Source: Phytophthora hibernalis (taxonomy: Eukaryota > Oomycota > Peronosporomycetes > Peronosporales > Peronosporaceae). Taken from it: 64,000 bases of DNA. A program made the translations under genes and the position numbers. A model generated the notes under the pieces. The model was not told the origin of the DNA. It saw nothing but the letters and a program-made list of their open reading frames with translations, and made no database searches. This document shows, piece after piece, positions 1-12,218 of the stretch (positions are counted from its first letter, which is position 1; each line of letters begins with the position of its first letter). The DNA lies in assembly GCA_012656075.1 (NCBI GenBank), contig JAAKBF010000207.1, positions 310,001 through 374,000 on the forward strand, read 5' to 3'.

Positions 1-1745
1 GGCACCCACTGGCATCAGCCAGGTCTCCGACAACCCGGATTTTGCTGGGATATTTAACGTTAAACCGAAGGATGCGTAGCTGCGTGTCAAGCAGCACTTC
101 GTGCCATATAGGCCTATCGTTTGGCCTCTTTGATACACATTGCTCCGGGTTGTTCCACTCGACCGATGATGCGATACCCAGTCGAGCCGCCGCTCGTATT
201 GTCTGGTGAACCCATCCATGTAGGTGAGGCGGCGGTTCCAGAACCAGCATAAGAGGATGACTAGTGAGACCCGCCTGTCTCTGATACATTTCCAAGCCCT
301 CCATGAGTAGATGGTAGGCTGGAATGTGTGGTGAGTTGTGAATTTTGAGAGCAAGCTGAAGCCGTGACACATTGCATGCGTCCACAAAGCAGGTTAGTCC
401 GAGGCCTTGCGTGGAATCATGAAAATCTTCCTTTGGTGTTCCGTAAGGCATCTTTAGTACATTGCAAGCAACCCAACGCACCAGTTTGTCGATATGGTGT
501 GCCGCCTTAAGTGACGCGTTGAGCTGGGTCCGATATTGTATTCTCGGTGTCCATACGCTGTTCACAATGTACTTGAGTTGATCAGAGGATAATTGACACG
601 TCTTTTGTTAATTGTTTCCATACAGGCCGTAGCGTTTTGCTCCAGACATCATCAGTACTTTGGTATATGCCCAGGTGTTTAAACCCGTCAGCGGGGCATA
701 TTACCGTCACCGGTCTGGAATTTTCATATCCATCATTCAGGTAGACAGTGTCCTCACGAACGTGTTGCCCCGGTTGGTAGTGGAGCAGGAAGGACTTCGT
801 CGCTCCGAATACACCACCTGTTGCTTCAATTCCGGTGAAAATATTCGACACTTGCACTCTACGCTCAATTCCTGCCCTTGTCGTGGCCACATCAATAACA
901 TCATCCACAAGTACAGTCGCGGAAATTGTCTGATTACCACCTGGCGTTTGACTGTGGCTCGTGACGACTGCCCCGATACCTTGGTCTTGGTGTTCCATCA
1001 GTAGGTCCATGTAAAACCCAATGTGTCGAATCGAGAGCATCGAACCTTGACCAAGTCCAAATTCTCGCTTTCCGGTTTGGGTCCATCCAAATGCCGATCG
1101 CACATCAATCTCACCAGCCGCCAGAAATCCCATCAGAATGTTTAACAACAGGGCAGGAACCCCAATCCGGCGATATATGTAGGCCATCACCCAACGAGGG
1201 ATACGGTCATAGCACTTTTCGCAGTCCTTGCTCAGCAAATATAGCTGTTCGCGGCGTTGTATGGCTCTGTCCAGTAGTAATGTAGTCGTGAGTGCTGCAT
1301 CTTGAACATTCCTATCTCACTGAAAGCCATGTTGCATTAAGTGGTTCGGAACTGTGCGCTCTAGGTACCCACTAATCGCCACGAAGAGTCTGGTTGCAAG
1401 CAAACTCTGCACTGTGATAGGCCTCCAGGGTGGTAAACCCTGCCGATCCCAAACACCAGTGGTTTGCGGCGACTTCGGCAGGAACACCATTTGGCGATGG
1501 TTAAGAATCTCAGGGACGATTCCAGTTCGAAGGATCAGGTTCATAATTAGTCGTTCACGCTCACGGATAACGTCTGGTGCCACTATCCACAGCTCCTGCG
1601 GGATCCCTCCGTAGCCTGGTGAGACGCCAGTGTTCTCTTGGGTGTCTACATGTTTTTGCATGTCTTTATCGTAGCACACGTCAGCCCAGCGTTGCGAGTT
1701 TCCCGTAAACGCTTGCTGGTGCGTACCGCCTGCTTTAATATCCAC
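1..1745 (-). pseudogene. LINE ORF2, reverse transcriptase and C-terminal part
   Basis: Fingers and palm of a non-LTR reverse transcriptase can be read on the minus strand. WRPITVQSLLATRLF lies near 1420, motif A as LSKDCEKCYDRIPRW near 1220, GLGQGSMLSI near 1045, and motif C as LVDDVID near 900 (Val-Asp-Asp in place of the more common Tyr/Phe-x-Asp-Asp). There is a frame break near 1320 and another below 582. From about 450 to base 1 a further coding stretch, for example PPHLHGWVHQTIRAAARLG, continues to the window edge without a stop, so the C-terminus lies outside. Confidence 0.8.
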
Positions 1746-2244
1746 TCTCTGACGAATCGAGGAAGTGTTTCTTCGTCAGCTACTGCATCCGTCGAGATGT
1801 GGCGTGGCTCTGTAGTCCGTTGGTCCGTGGGACCCAGCTATCAAGCAGATCCTTCATGGCTTCCTGAACCGCGTCCCGCGTCTCCACATATTCATAATCA
1901 GGTGCGCTCCCGATAAGACCTCCTTGGATGTGTACTGGTGGTGATGACTTGCCAATAGTAGATTGCAGTAGCTTTTAATTCGACCCGTCGACATCCATAT
2001 GTTTCGCTGTATTCGCTGCCCTTCGTTTCGCCTCCGTTGCCGCCAACCCCGGCGTGCTCGCAGCAATGCTTTCCACTGAGCCCAGCCCTAATACAGCCAC
2101 TCATTAAACTCAGTCAGAGGTCGGACTTGCGCCATTAATTCAGCAGCTTGGCACCCTCCGCATGTGGACTCGTGGCGGGTACGCGTTCCGGGAACACGAC
2201 CCACTTTGGCCATTGCACCCGAAGATATGCCTGCAAGCATTTGG

Positions 2245-3562
2245 TCATTGATACCCCAGGCTGCTGTAGCCTCCGGAGCGCTTTAAATTGGCCATGGCAT
2301 CGCATCGTCCGTTGTATACTGACTGCTCTGTCAATTGCGCGGCGACCTTGGCTGGTCTCCCCCAGACATGTTTAGCTACTTGGTACATACAGCCGTACAA
2401 GTTGGTAATGGCAGTATCAAGCCATTTCAGGATCTCGTCGCTTGTGCAGTTATCGCCTGCCATTGGGGCAATAAGCTGCTGTGATCTCGAGTCCAGCTGT
2501 TCTGAGAGATGAGAGGCGAAATACTGTAGTTCATCCGCAGTTGCACCCTTGACAGCCAGCACCTTGATGTTCCGTACTTGTTGAAGTCGGGTTCGTGTGT
2601 ATTGGGATCTATCTAGTGCGATCGACACAAATGGTGTTCCAACATGGTCACTGCTGTTGATTGAATACAACCAAATACCGCTGTTCCGTATCTGATGCGC
2701 ATGCGATGTGCTGATGTAGATGTCATCCAGTGCGTTCGTACGCTCCCGTTTTGGTATGTAAACCGCTGCAGCGATGGATGCCGGTGCCTGAAACTTGAGG
2801 TAAGTCCTTGGTCGCCAGTCCAATCTCGGAATGCATCACTAGTTCGCCGAGCCGAGATGTCCCGGGTACCTTCACTTTGACGATCAAGTCTCTCGTCCGG
2901 ATAGTCATTGAAGTCTCCTGCCACAACGTACAGGTAGCCAGCCAATTGGGCTCGCTCTAATCCTTTCTCTTCGTGTTGCTTCCTCGTTATGCTGGGGCGT
3001 GTGTGGACAGTAGGTAGCAGTAATTTGCAGGTGCGATCGAGCCCCCATGCGAAGGACAATAGTAAGCGAGCGACCGGAAGGTGAGTAGCATGTTGCACTT
3101 TTCTTCCATCTAGACTGCCACCGCTCGAGCTCCATCGCTATTGCCACACGTTTGTGCCCCACAACGAGTACGGCAGCCGCTGAGAGATCTGCTCCAGACC
3201 TGACGATCTATCTGCAGCCCAAGGCCAGCATGTGACACTACTAGAATGTCGAGTTGGTTGGCGATAAACCAGACGCGGATATCTGAGCGGATCTTTCCCC
3301 AAAAACCTTTGTTCAGATTCGCCGTGGCGATGCGAATGTCGGCATCGCGCTGACAGTCATGCACGCCGCCCCGATCTCCCAGAACATGCTCAGCAAAGTG
3401 TTCGCGCTGTAGTATGGCTTCTTGGGCTTCGTGTTCTTCTGCGACACCACTGTATGGCTCCCGGCTGACATGAGGTCGCCATCTTCTTCGACGCCTTCCT
3501 CGCCTATGACGTGATTTCGCCTGTGTTTCTTGGCTGTGCAATCGACAGCTGTGTATGGACAT
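2245..3562 (-). pseudogene. LINE ORF2, APE-type endonuclease domain
   Basis: Three landmarks of the exonuclease-endonuclease-phosphatase fold are seen in order on the minus strand: an N-terminal TANLNKG stretch near 3320, GDFNDYPD near 2905, and SDHVGTPF near 2645 carrying the terminal Ser-Asp-His motif. In LINEs this domain nicks target DNA to prime reverse transcription. The pieces lie in different frames, so the gene is broken. Between this domain and the RT there is a linker of about 200 residues (2600-1750) without a recognisable motif. Confidence 0.75.
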
Positions 3563-3639
3563 CCTGCCTGGAAATGGCCGCTCCTGTGACCGCCACCGGG
3601 CTGCACCACATCACAAATACTATCATAGCGAAAACGATC

Positions 3640-6058
3640 GTCCATGCAACTCGATGTCTTTTGCGGTAAATTACTGGGGACCCGCTCCGCTCTCGAGACC
3701 CCTCCGCAAAAATCCGGAACGTTCAGGTGGCGGGCAACACGTTCCAGTAGTGACGATATTCCCTTATTTCGGACTTTGTGGTTTCTTAGGCCGACCTCAT
3801 GGTCTCAATGCTTGGAGGCGTGCATCCATCGACTTCGTGTGGCGTTGGACCTCGGTCTGGATGTGACGCACAACTTCACGGGACTGTTCTCGGACCTGAT
3901 CTGGTATGAGTGCTCGCATCATTGGCTCGTATTGCTGGATGATCGCTTGATGACTTATCTCCGTTCGGTTATTACCGGTCCAGTTGTGCTGGCGGACTGT
4001 TCGTTGCATCATTTCAGTCCGCCCGTGGCTCGCTTGCTCTGGGTTATTGCGCACACGTCTGGAAATTGCCTGCCAACGGCTATTTGCTCGACCGCGAAGA
4101 GGACTGCCCACGATCGTTGTGTGGCCTGGGTGAAGGCTGATCGCCAGTGCCTCGGCGGCAGTTGCGCCTGAAGTGTCCTGACATACCGCATTTGAAGCAA
4201 CGCAGCCCTCCGTCATCCCCGGCAGATTCACAAACATTTTAATGTTCCCAACGCAGATCCGTGCATGCTCGTTCACCCGTATACCTCGAATAGTTGGGTA
4301 GTGCTCGGCTCATTCTGAAGTGTCAGCGTTCCCCACCATCGACCAGGTTGAAGATCCACATGAGTATTCGCATAGCCGAGCGTTGCTAGACGTCCTTGTA
4401 TCTGCTCAGCTGTGAGCTCAGGTCGCACGCCAAATAAGTGCAGTCGTTGGCTTAGATTCTCAATCTCCGACGACGGTGACTGTTGTACCATTTCCCCGCG
4501 CTCCGCGTTCCATACGACGATAGAGACCGGCGTCAGTCGAATGGTCCTGCCGTCTTCGACACGTAGAGCTGGCCCGTTGTCTCTTTCCAGGAATGCTTGA
4601 TATACCCTGTTAGCCGTGTCAGCACACTCAAAGCATAACCGGAATGTAAATTTGGGCTCTCCAGTGTTAGGTTCCGTCACTGCCGTAGATATGCAAGCAA
4701 TAGCAGGCCATTTGCCATGGCGTAGCCTACCTGCGCCGTGGGATCCTATGATCGCCTCCATTGTGCCCCATCGTCGCAGTACTCGGTGGAGATCTTGCGG
4801 CGAGATATAGTTTGCATTGCTATACTCGATCTCGATAAGATCTAAGTTGGACTGTCGCCGGCCTGTGAACTGAGGAAACACTCATATCGTGGCGCCATGA
4901 ACTTTGACGTACCCTCGGCGCAAAATTTCCACAACGCTCGATCTTGAACTCGTGACCGGCCGATTAGCTTGCTCATAAGACCATCTGCTGGCTGGAGCCG
5001 TGGAGTTTCGAATATCACTCCTTTCGACGCACACACTTGATCAATACTTGCCGACAGTTCCTGGAGACCCCAGTAGCCTTGCTCGGGGACCCATATCGTG
5101 GGTTCGTCTATGGTAAATGATATCATCATGTTTGTAGATCGAAAACAAGCCTCAAAGGTATCCCAGTCGGTCTGAGAGTGCTCGTGTTCGAGGGACTCCT
5201 CGACGGCGTGGATACCAGTGCACATATGCGGGTTAGGTACATCATGTCTGGTTTCGCCCTCCTGGGCTCCGTCTTCAGCAGTATTTTCTTCTAGCTCCAT
5301 ATTATCCCGAAACATCAGGTCCATACTTGCGCTGGCTTGGGTACTGATAGTTGTCATGCCTTGGGTGCTGTCAGTTGTCTTTCCTCCCGTCGGCGTGACC
5401 TTTGTCCGCGCTGCGTTTCCTCGTTGCCCGATAGCCTTGGCAACTTCGACCTGCCCTTTCGCCTCCGCTATACTGGGTTGGATCGCGATATTCCACGTGC
5501 GCATCGTGCGTCCTGCTTCTTCCGCCGTCACTTTGCGTTGACTGTTCCTGCGTTTCGCCTTCGGGGACGTGTTCGCTGGCATGGCGGTCAGTCGCTTGTC
5601 GGTGCTGCTGGTTGCTTTGATTCCGCTGTCTGTTGTCGAGTGTCCGCTCCAGTTAGATCTTGGTATCCGTTTCCCTGCGACCGTTCGGCGAACTTGAAAC
5701 GGACTGATCGCCGCGCTCGGCTTGAGACCCTGCACGAGTATGCCCTGGGTCCTGCGCTGTATGTACCTTGACCTTGTGGCGCGCTTTGTATCCTGCCGTG
5801 TATGCGCACCTGATGTACCTGCTGAAAGACTCTTTGCGTTATTCCCGTTGGCACCTGCGGTCTACGCTGGCGGCCGAGGGTGCCTGCCTTGATTCCCTCC
5901 TCGGACTTCTGGCTCGCTAGGCGTTTCACTTGGGCACCTCCTGGCACTTTAGGGAATGGCACACAGCACTGAACTTGCGTTCGCATGTACTCCGGAGTAC
6001 TGTAGTATGGATATTCTGCAGGCTGTAGCACTTCAGTCTGAAGTGCTACAGCCTGCAA
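3640..6058 (-). pseudogene. LINE ORF1 (nucleic-acid-binding, gag-like) remnant
   Basis: Overlapping open segments on the minus strand (about 6058-5588, 5735-4842, 4881-4273 and 4276-3797) form one broken ORF1. The upstream part is basic and low-complexity. The middle (4881-4273) is a compact domain of about 200 residues with no family I can name. A zinc knuckle, CFKCGMSGHFRRNC (C-x2-C-x4-H-x4-C), is encoded at 4158-4199. ORF1 proteins of LINEs bind RNA and act as chaperones during target-primed reverse transcription; that role is inferred from family and position. No convincing ATG is visible at the 5' end, and at least three frame changes are needed. Confidence 0.65.
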
Positions 6059-6083
6059 CCTACATGTACATACGAACGCAAGT
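5973..6083. repeat. Long palindrome at the LINE 5' side
   Basis: The core is a perfect inverted repeat with 20-bp arms (6017-6036 and 6038-6057) separated by one base. It is nested in an outer pair, 5973-5989 against 6067-6083, with one mismatch in 17. The whole could fold into a cruciform. It sits exactly where the LINE ORF1 reading frame opens. Confidence 0.9.
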
Positions 6084-6344
6084 GATATTCATCCATGCAA
6101 GACAATGAGCCATTTGGCAGCAAAATCCATCGTATAATACATGTTGACTGAGCCTTCTTCCTCACAAGAACTTCTCGTTCAATTTTTCTGAAGTGCCAGC
6201 GAACACGACGCTACATGTATCCCGACGGTACAGCTATACTCATCTCACGGGGCCGGGTCAGCAGCAGTAAGGCGCCGCGTTAGGATCGCGTCGGTAGCAA
6301 GCCCGACGGAGGAGGCAAGGCCACGCGGTATTTATGACTACATC

Positions 6345-6370
6345 GGCAGCGTATGCGTCCATACGCTGCC
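6345..6370. repeat. Short hairpin, 11-bp arms, 4-nt loop
   Basis: The bases ggcagcgtatg (6345-6355) and catacgctgcc (6360-6370) are perfect reverse complements around cgtc. It lies in the gene-free 6061-6826 stretch, where nothing else was recognised apart from this hairpin. Confidence 0.8.
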
Positions 6371-6826
6371 AGCAACTCGCCCCATTTGAACCGATATATT
6401 ATCTATTAAGACCTACGCTATCGTAACACAGACATTCCATACACATGCGCACGCTCATTCGGTCCTTAGGAGGCTTCTATCCGTCCCACAGCCCCGCGCA
6501 ACTCGCTTCCTCTCGATGTTTCTCCGACCCCGCAACATCCAAAATGAGGAAATGGACGGCGGATAGAAGATGTACTTAAGAGAGTGCACACAGTAGCTTC
6601 AGAAATGTCAAAAATTTAACTGCCGGTCGTGCTGTCGTTGTTTAATGTGCAGTAATAGAGACCTTGTGCAGCTGTAACGAGACTGTGAGACGGAACTGTG
6701 GTGTCATATACACCTGGGGATAGGTGTTCACAGCGATTTGTATCGAAGAAACAAAACGCTAGAGCCGTGCTCACTGTGCCTTGAAACGACTACAAACGAC
6801 TGGCTGTAGTCAGTTTGAAAAGAGAG

Positions 6827-7686
6827 ATGCCTCCCGAAGACGGCGACGCCCACGCAACGGACCCCGAGGAAGCTGCGCGGGGTAGGGCCACGGGCAAAGA
6901 GGAAGAAAGCTTTTCGTTTCCTGCCCTCCAGTGACATCCTCCTCCTAAAAGAGATGGTCAAGCACACTCTTTGGGCGGCCGGGCATGGCGAAACACTATC
7001 TGCGTGGGATCGAGTTGCGAGTGGAGTGAAAGGGGTCTTATCGTCGTGCACAGCTGACGGAAAGGCTAGCCGCCGCCGGTTTGCTGCCTTGCTGGATGCC
7101 TTGCTGGATGCCTTTCGCCGCGACGAGATGGAGTCACTTCGCGCCTCAGGTACGGCAGAAGACTTCACCGAGCGGGAGCAATTACTGACTGACATTGCAT
7201 CACTGGTATATATGTGTTATATAATACAACTTACATTGCTTAATACGGTTATGCGAACAGTACTAACTTGTCCTTATAAAGTATGATTCACATGTACAAG
7301 AGAAAGCAGACAAAACTGAGAAGGAAAAGAGAGAAGCGGAGCGGCGCGAAAACGCATCAGCAGAGGTGGTTCGAGATGCAATGGCGGGGTTGCGTCGCTC
7401 TCGTTCGAGCGACTCGGACAGCGAGAAGCCTTCAACGCCAGCAAAGCGCCCAAAGAGAACAAGTACTGAGATAATCGCGGACTATCTCGAAACGAAGGCA
7501 GCTGTATGGGGCAGTCGATCTGAAGAAAAGAAGCAACAGATAGACCTAGAAGCACGCCGACTTGCTCTGGAAGAGAATCGACTGGAGTTAGATCGCGAGC
7601 GTAACGAAAGCTTCATAACAATGACGTCTACGCAGTTGAGTATGATGGCAAAGCTCTTGGAGACAATCACTAACGCAAATGATTAA
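6827..7686 (+). pseudogene. PIF/Harbinger accessory protein (Myb/SANT-like)
   Basis: PIF/Harbinger transposons carry a second gene whose Myb/SANT-like product helps the transposase bind DNA. Here the plus strand reads an N-terminal DNA-binding-like region (KKAFRFLPSSDILLLKE, then conserved Trp positions) and a charged helical tail (EARRLALEENRLELDRER). Exon 1 starts with ATG at 6827. A one-base frameshift near 6895-6899 must be crossed. An intron at 7206-7281 (76 nt) starts GTATAT, contains a perfect TACTAAC branch site at 7261-7267, and ends AAG; it joins in phase 0 to exon 2 (7282-7686). The gene is tail-to-tail with the transposase and their stop codons overlap. Assignment rests on these features plus its partner gene; no search was run. 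Confidence 0.65.
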
Positions 7687-8807
7687 AAAGAAATCTGTAC
7701 CTTTCGTTCACGCATTAAGCGGTTAGCTATGTAAGTACTCCTGTACACTAGGAGGTGCGAGTCGAAAAGATTCGAGGTCTGACTACCATATAGGCAAGTG
7801 TGCACATTCATTAATAGCGCACCCATAACATACATTTTCCTAACCTCTGCAAAAGAAGCTTCTGGTTCTTGGAGAAGTCCACGAACGCCCAGTAGCGTGT
7901 CACTTTGCCGAAGCCCCATTCCACAATTACACGAACCTTACTCATTCGCTTGTTGAACTTTTGCTCGTCGTTGCTTAGCGATGCACCTTTAAAGGGTGCA
8001 ACAAGGTGGTCTTGTTGTCCATAAGCTGGGTCGCCGTAGAAGACGTAATGCTTGCTGTCAATGGTAAGAGAGGGAGATGCAACGTCCAGTAGCCGACTTT
8101 GTTGCAGGATAAATGCATCGTGGCGAGTACCGGGAAATGGTTCACTGAGATGGATGATAATTCCATCGGGGGCAAGTACCGATTGATATTTTAGTGCGTG
8201 TTTCCTCTAAGGCAGCAACAACAAAATTAGTGTGTTGTTAGGGTACCAAAATAAACACGCTGCTTACCTTGTGGCCATTGTACACGTACTTCTGGTTGGC
8301 ACATTCCACGTACCGTACCATCAACAAAGCCTACACAAGTGCTTAGTGGGGCCCCTTGTCGTAGATAGCGGTTGCATACGACGGCAACGTAGCGTTCGTG
8401 AGGCGGCGAGGGTCGAACATCAAGAGATGCGAGAATGACTGGTAGAGGAAGTCGAGCACGGCGTTTGAGATCGAGGAGATAGCGGTAGGGGCACGACCAA
8501 ATAAATCTTCTAGGTCTTCGAGGCGGGCTGGATATGCCATCCTACGGAGGAAAATGCACAGAGCTTCCAGGGCGGAGACTTGGTAGCGCTGCGGTGTTGG
8601 AAAAGGGTCCGGTAGCTTAAAATACTTGACTAGAGCAATAATGTCGTCCTTCTCGAAGCGAAATTTTGACTTCCAAACGCGAGACGAGGTGGGCTGCTCG
8701 AAATTGTACCGGTCAGATCGCCTTTGGCTGCCATTGTGATTCAAAAGAACGAGAAGTGCGAGATCCTCGTCGTCAGAGCTGCTGCTGTCGCTGTCGCCGC
8801 TGTCCAT
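7683..8807 (-). pseudogene. PIF/Harbinger DDE transposase, frameshifted
   Basis: The minus-strand product begins MDSGDSDSSSSDDED at 8807. It carries a helical domain (FPTPQRYQVSALEALCIFLR), the first catalytic Asp in GFVDGTVRG, a block NGHKRKHALKYQSV, a second Asp region in YGDPAYG, and the late motif VEWGFGKV with the probable catalytic Glu. This is the DDE_4/Harbinger pattern. A 61-nt intron (8207-8267; GTAAGC to CTTAG) splits the protein at NGHK/RKHA. At least three frame changes are needed: near 8350 (GGGGCCCC looks one G short), near 8300, and near 7840. The end reads GALLMNVHTCLYGSQTS. Terminal inverted repeats could not be fixed by eye. Confidence 0.8.
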
Positions 8808-9424
8808 CGAATGAGATGTCAAAATTGAAAAGTGATAGCTGCACATCGCTATGGTCACAAATCTACCTGTCTTATCCGATAGCATTCACTGCTTCTTTTC
8901 ACTGTCCTTAGAACTGTAGCACAACGTCTCTAATGACTTCCTAAATAACCTTTCAAATCATATGTTTCTTGGCCTAATTACATGTAAAGGAAACACTGAA
9001 GGCTCTCACATAAAATATACATGCATTCTCTAAATATCAGGTGCTCGCTGAGAAAGCAGATTGCTATACACTCACGAGCAGCGCCTTCAACTGCGAGCGG
9101 ACTGAAGCATCCTTATCCTCGCGGGCTGATCTGTTCTGGACGCACGTGATGGTTTCTGTACCGAGAAGGACAAGGCGTGTGATCACCTCTGACCGGCGTG
9201 CACCGGAGTCATTACTACAACATAAGTTCAATAGACGACAACCGGCTGAAAGCAACATACGGGCGATTATGTTGCTTGGTATTTTATCCCCGTTTTACTT
9301 ACGAATTTACTTACCAATTTTTTCGCACTCAAACCACAAAACTTGCGATATCTTTAAAATATAGTAAGTACGTCCCCCTCGCCTTCCATTTTGTTTTGTC
9401 AGAACGAGGAACGAAGCAGCCAGG
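8808..9424. other. No gene recognised
   Basis: AT-richer spacer between the Harbinger transposase and the gypsy remnant. The open frames here have no recognisable content. The right end of the Harbinger transposon should lie in this stretch, but no terminal repeat matching the left side was found by eye. Confidence 0.5.
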
Positions 9425-11703
9425 ATGCCGACGAAAGGGACGCGCGCTAGCCATACTCCCACAAAGGCCAGAACATCTACTAAGGAGGTGAGCAAGGTGT
9501 CAAGTGCGGCGAAGAAGGCACGCGAAAGTCGCATGTCCACGAGGTCCTGCAAGGGCAACGGCGATGCGAAGAAGCCTGGCAAGGGCAAGGCCACAAAGAA
9601 GCCCGGCACGGGCGTGGACGCGAAGACTCCCGGTACGGGCGACGACGGCGCGAAAAAGATCAAGCCTAGGAGCAAGGCGCCTTGGGCGGCCCGGGAAAGT
9701 GAAGATCTGCTGCGGATGATTCGTGAACAAGCCGCCACTACCGCCGCAGAGAATCCTCCATGGACCCCGAGGTGCATCTCCAATATCCAGTGAAGGTGGC
9801 CGAATCAGGGGGTCAGATGGGCGACGCGGGAATCCGACGCATCATCTGATGTCGTGACAGGTGATACATGCATAGCCGGGATAACTACGGGAAGGACGAC
9901 CATGTTGGGAGGCACGTCGGCACTCCGCGCCGCACGACAAGACCCTCCCATTCAGAGTCGTCAATACGAATCGAACGCCAGAAGCCCCACGACGCAAGCC
10001 CATGCGCCGCCCGCGCCGCACATGTTCCCCGCTCCAGCGGCGACCCCGGAACGGGACGGAGGTGTGCCGTGTCCCTCGACCTAGGCGAAGCGCAAGCTTT
10101 CCCTTCCGTACCAACCATGGTTGACTCAATGCCCGTTGTGCGACCCCGGAAACACAGCCGAGTGCCAGTGTACCTGCCTGCAGTAGCAAAATCCGCTGTT
10201 CAGCTAGAGTCTTACTCAGGCTCCGAGACTCAACCGCTGTCCCATGCCGCTCGCTATGGCTCGGTTCCATTTGTTCACGGCACATCCGGTTACCCTGCGT
10301 TGGGAAGCTTTGCTCCGCCCTGCACAGGACAGATGTCCGAGGCCCCAGCCGCCTACCAACGTCTACCCTGAGGGAAACGCCACGATGGCAGGCCACATGG
10401 CCGCCAGCACATTCCCTGGACTATCCGTATCCGCTACGACGTGGGACAGCCGTTTTGGCAATATCGACGCCATACCGAGCTCTGCCGGGGACCCTTTCCC
10501 GTGGGAACGACCGGCACCAGGGACCCAGGTGGCTATCCCGGGGAGGCCCGTTCTCAGGCTATGGTATGAGCTTCCGGCTATTCAAACGTTACGACGCGGT
10601 CGAGCCATTCGACCCGACGCTGTCACTCGAGAAGCGCCGTTTGTAGTGGGACAAGTTCCAGTACACGACCCTAATGGCGGGGCTGGCGCGAGCAAGAGCG
10701 TTGTACGAAGCTTTACAGCCGACTGTCGCACAATGAAGGAACCAAGACTTGGATTCAGCAGCTCCCGGACAGGATTCGCTGGAGCTGGCAACAACTCTCC
10801 GACAAATACGCCAATGAGTTCTGCCGATCGACTGAGTCACCCATGGAGCGTTATTAGCGATTACAAGAGGACGCCCCGGAGACCCTCGAGCATTCTTGTG
10901 GCGTCTGAACGCCGCGACTGGGAAAGCCAATGTGGATAATCGTACTGCAGCCGGGTGTCGCCGCCATCTGATCCAATTTCTGAAGAACCCCGGGAACGAT
11001 AATTGCAACTGATTCTCCAAGGCCGTCTGTACCTCTCAGCCGACGAAATGGAGGAGAAGTTGCGCCAAGTCGAAGATATGGAACGTGGAATGCACCGAAT
11101 GCCCGCGAATGATGTGCAGTTCGGCCGCTTCAAGCCGACCATGGCGAACCCCGGAGCTTGGGCTCGGACCTCTCCACCAGGCTCACGCGGCATATCGCTC
11201 TGAAATTGGCCTGGAACACCAAAAATTCCGGTCAATGGACCTCCAGTGGCAAGACGTCGACGGCTAGAACTACAAGTATCCGTACGCCGACGAGGCGTAC
11301 GATTATGACAAACTCTTCAAGGACGGCATCTGTCGTGCGGATGTTTCCCGGAGCGCCAACCCACGGGACGAACTCCCCGAGTACGATTCCGACTCCGGAT
11401 GAAGGGGCTCGATGATATCCCAGGCAGTCTGTCCTGCATACACCATGCCCAGAGTGCGGACGCCTCGGTTATACCCCGAATCAGTGCTGGGACAAGCTGT
11501 TGTGTGAACGTTGTGGCGGTAACCTCCCGACCAATTTCTACAGGCACCGGGAGAGCGAAGCCTGCGGCGAGCTACATCCAACCGGAGAATGTGCAGTCTT
11601 CAAGGGTGTGAAGAATGCCGCCCAAGTAGTTCAGCTTCAGTGTAGGTCGGACAAGGTGCTGAAACATCTGAAGCGAGGTGTTGCGCCGCCGTTAAACAAC
11701 TAG
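9425..11703 (+). pseudogene. gypsy gag remnant with Cys-rich knuckle
   Basis: The start (9425) is a Lys/Thr/Gly-rich basic stretch with repeated KKPGKGKATKKPGTG-like units. Capsid-like coding then appears in shifting frames: FLWRLNAATGKANVDNRT near 10890-10950 and LILQGRLYLSADEMEEKLR at 11003-11070. The end is Cys-rich: CPECGRLGYTPNQC (Tyr where the knuckle His is usual) followed by CERCGGNL near 11440-11520. Gag forms the particle and binds RNA. The frame breaks rule out a full-length product as given. Confidence 0.6.
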
Positions 11704-11759
11704 GCTCGCTGGGTAGGGACCCAGTACGCGACAAACATAATCCCCAAGCAACCTACTGT

Positions 11760-12218
11760 GTGTATGCGAATGTAGACCATAATGAACCACAATGCATCTC
11801 GATTGCATCTACATCGGCCCTCGACATCGGTTCCGCTTATACCAGCCTTGTCGCTCCGGACGAGGACGAACTCTCATTTCGTCTGCTGGCCGGACAGCGC
11901 CGAGGTTGGTGGGAATCCAACGCCTGGGACGACAGTTCCAACTTGGTGCCGCTGATTCATGGGTCGGTCTTCCATCAGCGCACCTTGCTGATGCTCGACT
12001 CTGGAGCTTCAACTAGTATACTCAGCCTCTATCTAGCGCGTAGATTGAAGTTGAGGTTGGAGTCCCGGGGCTTGCTGTGGTTGAACGGTATTGGTGGTGT
12101 AAAAAACAAGGTCTCTGACAAGTGCGAAGTGAAGGTGACGCTTGGTCATCGAGTCGTTCATACGTTCGACAGCTGGGTCGCCAACATTGCAAAAGAATCG
12201 ACTGTCTCCTTGGCATGA
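11760..12218 (+). CDS. Aspartic protease segment of the gypsy remnant
   Basis: An open 152-residue segment contains MLDSGASTSILSLYLARRL, the retropepsin-like catalytic Asp-Ser-Gly-Ala signature, near residues 80-98, followed by a flap-like GIGGVKNK. Retrotransposon proteases cut the Gag-Pol polyprotein. The segment is intact on its own, but upstream gag and downstream pol are frameshifted, so it is a surviving piece rather than a gene. Confidence 0.6.
   Translation: MYANVDHNEPQCISIASTSALDIGSAYTSLVAPDEDELSFRLLAGQRRGWWESNAWDDSSNLVPLIHGSVFHQRTLLMLDSGASTSILSLYLARRLKLRLESRGLLWLNGIGGVKNKVSDKCEVKVTLGHRVVHTFDSWVANIAKESTVSLA

Larger units (their letters stand above)
1..6060 (-). mobile_element. LINE (non-LTR retrotransposon), decayed, runs off left edge
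   Basis: On the minus strand the order is ORF1 with a CCHC knuckle, an APE-type endonuclease and a reverse transcriptase, which is the order of an APE-type LINE. The reading frame is broken many times, so this copy cannot encode a working product as given. Translation stays recognisable down to base 1, so the element continues outside the window and its 3' end is missing. The 5' side ends near 6060 in a long palindrome. Similar C-terminal LINE coding is present near 51 kb, possibly from the same family. The clade is not assigned. Confidence 0.85.

Noticed and set aside
6827..9424. Terminal inverted repeats of the Harbinger element
   Set aside because: Flanks on both sides were compared by eye without finding a convincing pair with a 3-bp target duplication.
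10244..10939. 231-residue plus-strand frame as a separate gene
   Set aside because: Gag-like coding is read in neighbouring frames of the same stretch, so this frame is a by-product of the decayed gypsy element.
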